Positions 54,798 to 64,000 of a DNA stretch of 64,000 nt are shown here, in pieces. The stretch's first letter is position 1. Every line of letters starts with the position of its first letter. The stretch lies in assembly GCA_032718565.1 (NCBI GenBank), contig JAVGVS010000001.1, positions 4,238,196 to 4,302,195 on the forward strand. Reading direction: 5' to 3'. A program made the position numbers and the translations under genes. Origin of the DNA: Distichodus sexfasciatus. Taxonomy: Eukaryota; Chordata; Actinopteri; Characiformes; Distichodontidae. The notes beneath the pieces are model-generated. The model made no database searches. It had not been told where the DNA came from and was given only the letters and a program-made list of their open reading frames with translations.

Positions 54798-54898
54798 CTG
54801 GATGAAACATATTTTATTAGTTTATGGTAAGGATACATAGTTATATTTTCACAGTTTTCAGCATTGATGTTTTCTTTTTCCACCTGTTACAAACTCAC

Positions 54899-55110
54899 CT
54901 TCATCATCCAAAGCAGGCAGTCTGTGGAAACGCGCACCCAGAGGAAAACGCCTTAACCTCGTGTTCTTTCCTCAACATCAACAGCAAAATTTTTGCAAAA
55001 CAAAGAAAAAATACAGAAAAATCAGGCTATAATAAAGTTATTAAAGTCCAGGGTGTTTCCAGCACAAAATATCACTGTGGACGGGTGATCAATTTGTTTC
55101 TACATTGAGA
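54899..55110 (-). other. scn1la-like: Candidate noncoding first exon of the sodium channel gene
   Basis: A strong minus-strand donor GAAG|GTGAGT at 54899/54898 follows mixed-composition sequence that begins near a CpG-rich block. It fits a 5' UTR exon splicing toward exon 1 at 52.4 kb. Upper limit estimated. Confidence 0.5.
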
Positions 55111-55215
55111 AGCGCCTCTGAGCAAAGCGATGCGCGCTTCCGGTTATTCATTCGATAGATTCGATGACGTCAGATCGCGTTTGCGGCGAGCGTTTAGACG
55201 GACACACGGTCAGAG
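55110..55215. promoter_or_regulatory. CpG-rich promoter block with a full CRE palindrome
   Basis: High density of CpG in otherwise AT-rich DNA, with TGACGTCA at 55165-55172. Placed between the minus-strand scn first exon and plus-strand slc38a11, so it may serve scn or both genes. Confidence 0.5.
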
Positions 55216-56557
55216 AGACGGAGTGGCGATGTTTGAGGTTTGACACAATGCATAAGTTTCTTCGAGTGAATATGAGATTTGCACATTTTCAATCAAATAA
55301 ACGTTTTCTTAGTGTCACATAAGTTCTACACTTAGCATAGTTTCGAACACTATGGACAGGACAGGCCCAAGTCTCCCTAAGCCCTACAGTGCATATAAGT
55401 GTTGCTTGCGTTTTGACCACGCAACCTTTAATTTGCTGTTATTATCGACATTAAGTAACTGTTATATTATCAGATGAGTCGGAGCTTATAGCGATCTAGT
55501 TGTGGCAACACATTGCTAATAGAGTTAAGTAATCCCAAAGAGTAAATTTAACACTGATTAATGATTTCAACGCTGATAAATATTCCGCTAACGTTAAATA
55601 CATAGGTGTCTGACTGATTTAGCTGACTTTATCAGTTACCCTACACTAGAGTCCGGGCTCAAGTCTCATTTTTGTAGAGTTCTAGTGACATCTAGTGGCG
55701 AACTACATCAACGATTTCGGTACACGTTGTAGGCGTCAATGTTAATAGATCCGCCGTCAATGTATTACTTATTAGTCAACATTATATTTATCATTAAATT
55801 TAACGAATGTTTTTTCCCACTTTTTAGTTAAAGTCCTATTCCGCTCAGACATCTGCCGGGCAGTAATCCAATGACTACAGAAAACAAGAATATTTTTCTG
55901 TTCTTTCTGATTCTGCTGTTTTTCGAAAATATCCATACATTGGTACGAAGTAGTCATTGCCTACTAAGTATATATTTTTATATTAACAAATTAACCCACA
56001 AATGTTCAGTACGTACGTTGTAATACGTTACAATGAATATACTCTACTAAAAATTAATCTCTCGGAGATCAATACATTAGTTGGCACGTTTACAGTACAC
56101 GTTTACTGATCCTGATCTAGCCACTATAGACTGCGGCTGACGGAATGCTGCACAGCAACATTTAAATTACAATTACTTAAGTAAAGCAGCTGGAAATGAC
56201 ATAGTGAAGAGCACCAGCTTTAAAAACCGTTTTTGAACGTTCCAAAGGCTGGAGGTTACCTTTTACAATCCTACACAACACTTGCAACCAAGCCAATTGA
56301 AAAGCTTTTCCATGATTTGATTCATTCTTATTCATTCGCTTGCCACAACAATGAGAGGTTGTTGAAACAGACTTAATACTGTTAATGCGGCTTTATGCGT
56401 GAAGAAATCGGTTTGGTGAGAGGTGAAACCCATGTGTTCCAAACAATATCATTGCTAGAAGTGTCAGAGGAACCGAGAAAACCTCACGCTATGGGCGGAT
56501 TGAGTTCAGTTGAAGGAACTTGTCAAACGCAGTAACTTGACTTTTCCGGATCTTCAA
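55216..56557. other. Region between the scn promoter and the slc38a11 start, no gene seen
   Basis: AT-rich sequence. The last part probably includes the slc38a11 promoter and 5' UTR, but no TATA box or initiator could be assigned. Confidence 0.4.
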
Positions 56558-59500
56558 ATGGAAAAGAAAAGCAAAGATAGACTAATACAAAAGGTAAGAC
56601 ATGTAGTTATGTCAGAAGTTACATGTAGGAAAATGGTCTTTTTCACTGGAGAAGATGCTAATATTTAGGTTGCTTTTAAGCGGGGCGATGAGAGGATTTG
56701 TTTGCTCTCATCGCTTAAGGAACCCGAGGAAGGTGGTACAAGCTCGATGACCGCCGCCTCCTTTAACTTCATCAATTCTATTATCGGATCCGGACTTATT
56801 GGTAGGAAAACGTTGTTTTAAGAATCATTTCAGCATTTTAATGTAAATTGATATGCATGGACTTAGTCCTGAAATACTTTCATTAGCAGTACGGTATTCA
56901 ACGAATTGTAATCACATTTAATGGGCAGTTAGAATGAGGTATATACTGATCGAAAAAAAGCTACTTGAATGTTTTATTTGTTTGCTTTCTTTCTTCATGT
57001 TTTACTTTTACAGATCATTAATAATGGGTTAACAGACAAACTGTCAGAGAGTTCAGAATCCACGTGCTCAGAATAGCCCTGGGTGCAGGATCATATGATT
57101 CCTAAAAATGTGACTTAGCACTTGCAGTCTGATCACTCACAACAGGAGAAAAGAACATGGATTTTTCCCAACTGAAACCAAAGCAACTGTTAATAAAATT
57201 GAATACATTTGTGTGTGTTTGTTTTTGTGGGGGGTGCAACCGTGGCCACATTAAACATTGGCACTTATACAATAAACACCGTTTCATGTTTCTGTGGGCA
57301 AATTGCAAAACTCTCTAACTTTCTCCTTTACTCTAATTGTTTAGTGAAAACCACTGCTTATAACAATGACAGATTAGGAACTAAACCAAAAGAAACTGCA
57401 TCAGTTTAAAATATACATTTGCAAAATTTATGTGACAATTTATTTATTCATTCATTTATATTAACAATGTATACTTTTCAATTAGGCTTGCCATACTCAA
57501 TGGCTCAGGCTGGCCTTCCTCTGGGGCTACTGCTGCTTCTTCTGGTTGCTTACATTACAGGTATACAGTCATTGTTCACCGATTTATTTTTTCTTGACTT
57601 GTACTCAGCCCTATATGCCAAACTATTTTACTTATTAATGTATGCATCTGTAGGGTTAATCCTGGTTCCCATACATAATTTAACTCCAATTTATTAACAA
57701 TAATTGCGTTTTGCATTAGTGTTTGAATGCCCCCTTTATTTATTTATTTATTTATTTATTTATTGAGAAAATATTGACAAACACTAACAAGAGTCTTTCT
57801 CTTCTCTGCAGACTATTCCATCATCTTATTGATAAAAGGAGGAAACTTGTCAGGGACACACAGTTACCAGTCGCTTGTCTACAGCACTTTTGGCTTTGTT
57901 GGATTTCTTATTTTATCAGTTCTGCAATTCCTTTATCCTTTCATTGGTAAATACTACAACATCAGGTTTACTTTGCCTATTATGTAATACAGTGCTACCA
58001 ATCCGCGTTGGTCCGTACTGATATTTCATGGCCCAATGAACTCTGAGAGATTAGGTCGTAACATTCCTTTTAATATTTCAACCAGCAATGATAAGCTACA
58101 ACATCATCACTGGAGACACTATGACCAAAGTGTTTGAGAGAATACCTGGAGGTACTGATGTTTCTAAAGTAGCACTGGCACAATATTGTGCTGGGTTCAT
58201 TATCATATACATTGCTTTCATACATTATGCTGTCTGCTATGGCTCAGTTATTTGTGTTTGCCTTCTTTTCTAGTTGGCCCAGATCACATCCTGGCAGAAC
58301 GACACTTTGTGATTATGATGTCCACCGTTCTGTTCACTGTCCCATTGTCACTGTACAGAGATATTGCTAAACTAGGGAAGGTAATGGTTTTTTTCATTTG
58401 GAATATAATACAAACTAGTGTTAGTGTGAAATGTAAAATTGCAGTTTTCTGTCTCACTGTTTCAGGTGTCATTAGTGTCTATGCTGTTGACTTTGGCCAT
58501 TGTCATTACAGTACTGATCAGAGCTGTAACACTAGGAACACAAATGTAAGGTTGCTAAGCTACTCATCACTATAAACTCCTCAGTAATATCAAACATTTA
58601 GCATGTTTACTCTTTTCCTCTACTGAAGTAGTAGACTTTCTTATTTAACCAAAGCAACATTTTTCTTGATTTCAATACATTTTGTAAAAATACAGACTGT
58701 ATATCAAAAATCTGTGCTTAATTACAAACAGTTACTAACTATTCAGTAATTGTCCAAATATGAATTCAATATGTTCACCTCAAATTTAATATTGTCAATA
58801 GTCCCCCATCTGAGGATGCATGGGTGTTTGCACATTGGAATGCTATTCAAGCTGTTGGTGTCATGTCTTTTGGTGAGGTAGCTCCGAGCTAATATTCTAT
58901 TTATATTTTAGTTTAATGGTCTTATCTGCTCTAGCACCATATATCTGATTTAATATTGGAATGCTTCGCTTACCATTGTATGCATTATTAAGTCACATTT
59001 AAAATATCTTCATGTCCCCCAGCCTTTATCTGTCACCACAACAGCTTCATGATCTACAAGTCACTCCGGGAGCCCACCCTGCGTAACTGGACTTGCATCA
59101 CACATGTGTCTGTGGGCTCAGCTGCCCTAGTTAGTGCCCTGTTTGCTGCAGCAGGCTATGCCACATTTACTGGCTACACACAAGGTAAAAACAAATCATG
59201 TGTGTCCACTTAGCTTGGTTTGCACAAATTAAATGGTAACAGTTGCACGTTACATAATCTGCAATTCTGTGTGCCGAGAGAAATATACCTCATTATTTGT
59301 TATGTAGTTTCCATACACAGGTTACATAGCATTGCATAAAATGCAAATTGTGTGCAGATTCAGGGTTATGCTTTTGTTCTCTCATTCTAGGTGATATCTT
59401 TGAGAACTACTGTAAGAATGACAACCTTGCTACATTTGGTCGATTCTGCTATGGGCTCAGTATAATCACCACTTTCCCATTAGAGTGTTTTGTAACTAGA

Positions 59501-60533
59501 GAGGTGAGATAGTGTTTTATTATTTGTAGATTTTTTGCTGAACCTTGAAAGACCAAAAATACAAAAATCTTTCCTGAGATTTTAACCACCAAGCTCTAGA
59601 GTTTTACTCTGCTGTTTAAAAATCATGATTTCCCACAGATTACATTAATTAAATTAAAGGGTAAGCTTTCTTCATGCATACACTCACTTTGTTTTAACAT
59701 GTAGTTTTCGCTTTATAATTTCACACTAAGAGCACAATTATATTGCACATTAGTTATGGGGGCAATCCTCTGTTTTGTCTTTCAGGTGGTGTCAAATGTC
59801 TTTTTTAATGGACTACTTAGCAACACAGCCCACGTCATGGTTACCTTGGTGATAATATCAGCAGTTACTGCAATATCGCTCTCTTATGACTGTCTGGGTG
59901 TTGTGCTAGAGTTGAATGTAAGTTTCACAGAATGTAGCATACAAGAATAAATTGAACCTGCATTTTTTGTCAAATGTCCTACAATAACTTAACATATTAA
60001 ACTAGTTTAGATATGTCACTGTTTAAAACTAATATGTATGCCTTTATCATACTATTATTATGTAATGTATATTATTATACATTACATTTATGTATACTAG
60101 CAAACATTAATCTTCTTCTTATTCTTATTAAACGTTTCATTGACCTGTTCTAAACTAGTCACATACGCTTAGTCACTAGTTTTTCTTTCTCATATATCTG
60201 TTATATTACGTTAAATATCTTTAAAATATAAAGTGCTTGTCATTCCAGGGTGTTCTGAGCGCTACACCATTGATCTTCATCATTCCCTCAGCCTGTTTTC
60301 TGAAACTCTCTAGTGGGCCTTGGCTTCAGAGAAAGAACATCATACCGGGTCTTATTCTCCTTGCTGGAGTTTTTGTTATGATCATTGGTTTGATCATGAC
60401 TGGACTTTATCCTCAGGACTGTTCACATGGAAAGGAGATGTTCTACTGTACAAACTCATCTATTTTCAGGACTACACCTGCCAGTAGTGTGTTAGAGATC
60501 ACCAATGCTACTCAGAACACTAGCATTGTCTAA
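56558..60533 (+). CDS. slc38a11: slc38a11, sodium-coupled neutral amino acid transporter-like protein, complete (12 coding exons)
   Basis: Exons: 56558-56593, 56669-56801, 57486-57560, 57812-57946, 58086-58151, 58274-58380, 58466-58545, 58802-58872, 59023-59184, 59391-59503, 59786-59917, 60249-60533. They sum to 1,395 nt (464 residues), all phases match, and all introns are GT-AG. The product has a cytosolic N-terminus, then about 11 hydrophobic segments starting at FNFINSIIGSGLIGLPYSM, the TM1 signature of the AAAP family. Blocks shared with human SLC38A11 include PLSLYRDIAKLGK, AIQAVGVMSF, FICHHNSF, GRFCYG and CLGVVLELNGVL. Putative plasma-membrane amino acid transporter; its substrate is poorly known even in mammals. 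SLC38A11 is also a neighbour of the SCN cluster in human. Confidence 0.96.
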
Positions 60534-60657
60534 CTCTAAATGCTGTTTTTAAGTCACCTAGAACATCTTGATATTTTTGTTTACATTTTATGTCCTCTCT
60601 ACTTATTATTGTAAAGAATGCTTTTAAATAGCAAGGCTAAATCAATTTATCTGCTTT

Positions 60658-60663
60658 AATAAA
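60658..60663 (+). terminator. slc38a11: slc38a11 polyadenylation signal AATAAA
   Basis: AATAAA 125 bases after the stop codon, the first on this strand downstream of the gene. Confidence 0.7.
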
Positions 60664-61559
60664 ACTTTATTACTTCAAATTTGTGATCCAAATATCTAGT
60701 ATAAATGTAGATGCATGGAAAACTAATGTTCATTTTGTGATTGAAAATCTGCTGTACATTATCTTGCTATCCTATGGCATGTTGTGCTACATTTTTGCCA
60801 GAAGGTGTCGCCAAAACAAAAATGTGTGTTTTAGCTGGTAAAACGTTAAATTACACTAACTGTTCTGCCCCTCAAACTGTCATTAAGGTTTAATCTCCCC
60901 TCAGGATTAACTCTTTTCATAGTTATATGAGTTTATAATATATACCTTAACAATTAAAACAAAACCTGTATGTTTTCAAAATCATACACAATAAATGTTT
61001 ATCATTCAATTACGTCTTAAAACAAAAACATTTGCTGGGTGATCATGAAGCCCTTCCGAAAAATAATTGTATTCTGTCATAGAAATTAATTAATTGTTCA
61101 GTATAATTTTAACGTAATGTTTAATGATGAAGCAGAACTTGGTTGTGTCATTTCACTATTGTCACATAGTGACTAGTCAATAATAATGTAACAAAGATTC
61201 ACCATTCCACACATGCCACTGTCCATAATCAGTAGAAATGGACCTGTGATCATGGAGTTCACTGTAATCCAGCGAGTCTGGCATCCCGGAAACAGTCCTG
61301 ATCTCATGGATTAGTGGGCAAAGAGAGCATTGCCTAAGGCTGGGAACAAGAGAACAGCATTAAAGTTTGTAATGGTGCAGAAGCCAAAGCCAAATAAATG
61401 TGTTGTTCATTTGATGGAGAGGTAAAAGCCAAAGGGCCAGTGTCTAAACCATAAACTTATCTACATTATTACTACATGAATTACAAGGCCTAATTAAATG
61501 TATAAAGACTTTTTAAAAACTTTTAAATTTAAAGTTAGTCAGCAGTAACAGAAAACTAG
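60664..61559. other. Intergenic region downstream of slc38a11, no gene seen
   Basis: AT-rich with no coding motif or clear repeat boundary. Confidence 0.5.
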
Positions 61560-61810
61560 ATAGACAGTTGGTAGCGTAATGGCTAGGGAATTGGCCCTGT
61601 GATCGCAAGGTTGTCAGTTCAAGTCCCGGACCAGTAAAGGTACTCACAAGCAAGGTACTGTGTGCAAACACTGCTTCCCGGGCGCTGCCACAAAGCTGCC
61701 CACTGCTCCTTGACGGATGGGTCAAATACAGAGGTCACATTTCATTGTCGTGCACTGTGTTCTGTGCTGAAGTGTGGTGTGTTGGCAATGACAAATAATC
61801 ACACTTAATA
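61560..61810 (+). mobile_element. tRNA-derived SINE family B
   Basis: Complete copy: head with GGTTGTCAGTTCAAGTCCC (B-box-like), centre CTGCCCACTGCTCCTT, 3' body to AATAATCACACTT. Confidence 0.85.
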
Positions 61811-62199
61811 GTGTGAACTAGAAAAGGATTAATATCAATTTTAGCTATTAATAGATTTTCTGATTATGCTTGACAAATATTGACAGTGACAAATCAGAGC
61901 CAGTCATTTTTACCCATCATGTTCTATTTTCTAAAAGCCCATCAATGATTTCTGCTATGCATTTCTAACTATCTGTATGTATTCTTCCTTTCTAGTTTCC
62001 CCCATTTATTTCTCACCATCAATAAGCACACTGCTGTCTTTAGTGCGTGAAATAATTCACAAATTGATCAACATTTGAAGCAATGGCAATGACGATAGCA
62101 AAAGATTCGTGTTTATCAATAGCTGCCCACTCCCTTAGGGCTCAGCACGTTTTTATGTGATGAAAATAACTGCTTACGTTTACTCTACAGCATCACTGT

Positions 62200-62740
62200 T
62201 ACCCTGGCAACAAGGAGGCCGTTCTCACGGCTGCTGACATTCGCTTGGACCGTACCACTTACGCGCCTGCGGGGTGTCCTCCAGCTTCGCATCGAAAAAC
62301 AACTTTTTCTGGGACATACTGAGACAACAGGTGAGTGACCCCACGAAAAGCGTGGTGTTATTTAGTACTTTCTACGTTTCGATCTTTCCTCTAAGTCTCT
62401 AATGGCGAGCGCTACTCGACGTCGCAACCCCCGCTCTCAACTTGCAGGCTCTTCCTGAAAAACAGAATCGAGCTGTCAAATGCTTGTTGCTCGAGGGAAG
62501 TCGGCGTTGGGAAAAGTAGCGAATTAACAGCAAAGAACGCAACTCTCCCTCAAATCTAAACCACTTAAATTCTGACGAAGAGCTTTTGCAAAAGTCCATC
62601 GAGTTTCAGTTTGAATAGTGTTATTTTATCCGATGTTTTGCTTTCACTTTTGCCCTATCCGCACTGGGTGGTTGCCGTCTAGGTTCGTGACTGTCTGTGT
62701 GGCTAGCAGCAGCGGCGGCGAGATTCGTGGCGATGAGGTA
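62200..62740 (+). promoter_or_regulatory. CpG-rich promoter with two candidate noncoding first exons of the next gene
   Basis: CpG density rises sharply from about 62200 and stays high to about 63100. Two strong + strand donors occur: ACAACAG|GTGAGT (exon end 62330) and GATGAG|GTAAGC (exon end 62737). No long coding frame is attached, so these are probably alternative 5' UTR exons of a gene that continues to the right. By synteny with human, cobll1 is the best guess, but nothing in the sequence proves it. Confidence 0.55.
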
Positions 62741-64000
62741 AGCAGGTGTAAAAATCGCGGCAAGTTATTCGCGCCGCGGCCAACTTGTCTTTCTTTTCTT
62801 TTTCACAAATACTGACGCCCAACTGTGTGCGACACAGATATTTTACAGACAACAAAACTGTGGAACTCAACGCAGTGTAAAGGTAACATTACGCAATCGA
62901 GCTGAAGTACATGTCGAGCAGGCGGCGTCTAGCTAGCGCTCGAACTGTTAGCGCGGTGGCTAACTGCGTTAGCCACAGCGAGGCTGCGTCAGGAGCCGCG
63001 CACTAGCGCACTAATACAGCGCGGTAATGCACTAGAGTCCAGACATTCGCACACTATCTAGTTAGCTAGTATGCGTTTTGGGACGTAGCGTAGTTTGCTC
63101 GAAAACTGTTTCGAGTTACTTAGTTTAGCATCGTTTATTAACTGGTCGCTGGCTATGTGAAATATCTACGAAACAGCGGTCAACTTTTACGGAATTAACG
63201 TAAACGAAAATATACGTCACCCATTTTTGTGTTTTGTGTGATTTTTTCAAACGTGCCCAGTCATTACTCCTCATGCAAGTTACATGCGCCCTTAACAACT
63301 GTCATAATTCTGTAATAACTTTACAACGCCATTGTTATAACATTTTAAGGGCGTTTTATGGCTTGCAGTGGCCGTTCTTGTAAATGTACTTGACCGTTCT
63401 CTTAAAGCTATCGTTAACTGAGTTCCTGGAATAAGCAGGCCTAATTATACACGTCAGATTATTAACATTTTGAATAGACGACATTCTGAGTATATGTTTT
63501 TTTTTTTTTTTTTTACAGATTTAGACAACAGTGGGTTATGTTTCAGTTAAACGTAAGAACATCCTGCTGTATTCACTTGAATAATGAGTTTGCACGTTGT
63601 CCTACAGGAAGGTCTTTCAGGAAACGAGGCTAAAGGAAGGGTGAGGTCGAATGGTCAGGCGTTTTTTTATGGCATGAATAGGGTTGTGCTGAGGTGAAGT
63701 TGACAAGCTGATAATGACAACCATTTGAACAACTGTTTCATTATGCAGACTGCCTTTGTTCTTCTAATTAAACATCTGTTTAATTAGAAATAGATTCAGA
63801 GAAAACATTTGATTTTTTAGCTGACTGACCTTCAACCTTTGCTAAGCAAGTGTATAACTGCACACATCTGGATAAGAAGGTACAACACAAAGAGGTATGG
63901 CTGGTGGCAACATAGTGGCCCAAGTGACTGAAACCCTGTTTTGGTAACCATAAGATTGGGGGTTTGATTTCCGGCAAAGGGGAAAATCCAACTGTGGAGC
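62741..64000. other. Probable first intron of the downstream gene
   Basis: GC-rich at first, then AT-rich, with a T tract (63499-63517). A possible tRNA-like SINE head (GGGGGTTTGATTTCC near 63956) is cut by the window end. No exon recognised. Confidence 0.35.

Noticed and set aside
61560..61640. Possible tRNA gene (B-box-like sequence)
   Set aside because: It is the head of a dispersed SINE with a shared 3' body and no convincing cloverleaf.
62200..62740. Naming the last gene cobll1
   Set aside because: Only synteny supports it. No coding exon is in the window, so no symbol was assigned.

Overview
The window is vertebrate nuclear DNA, very probably from a teleost and possibly from an otophysan (catfish, knifefish or characin-like). 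The evidence is intron-rich genes, Tc1 and hAT elements, many tRNA-derived SINEs and long microsatellites. Gene order is galnt3 (-), ttc21b (-), a voltage-gated sodium channel alpha gene of the SCN1A/2A/3A/9A type (-), slc38a11 (+), then the 5' noncoding exons of a further + strand gene. This is the fish version of the human 2q24 SCN neighbourhood. The species and the scn paralogue (scn1laa or scn1lab) were not resolved from sequence alone.

Layout: 1-3.4 kb is the first coding exon and 5' end of galnt3, with the rest of the gene beyond the left edge. 4.9-6.05 kb is a decayed Tc1 element. 6.26-23.2 kb is complete ttc21b (IFT139): 29 coding exons that join in frame to 1,320 residues. One intron has a GA dinucleotide where GT is expected. 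23.3-29.5 kb is intergenic. 29.5-55.1 kb is the sodium channel gene. 55.1-56.5 kb is a CpG-rich intergenic promoter region. 56.56-60.53 kb is complete slc38a11 (12 coding exons, 464 residues). 62.2-62.8 kb is a CpG-rich promoter with two splice donors on the + strand.

The most notable observation is that the sodium channel gene is split in quality. Exons 9-26 (domain I S6 through the C-terminus) join without a stop or frameshift into 1,558 codons. They keep the E, K and A selectivity residues, the IFM inactivation gate and the IQ motif. Exons 1-8 (N-terminus and domain I) are all still findable in order, but most carry stops and frameshifts. Exon 8 loses the Asp of the DEKA filter and shifts frame. 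Either the 5' third of the gene has decayed while domains II-IV stayed constrained, or 48.5-52.4 kb is a poor assembly patch. A perfect 19-base Tn5/Nextera mosaic end lies in the 5' intron at 54.42 kb, so the assembly explanation must be tested.

Together these genes form a conserved synteny block rather than a pathway: mucin-type O-glycosylation (galnt3), retrograde ciliary transport (ttc21b), neuronal excitability (scn) and amino acid transport (slc38a11).
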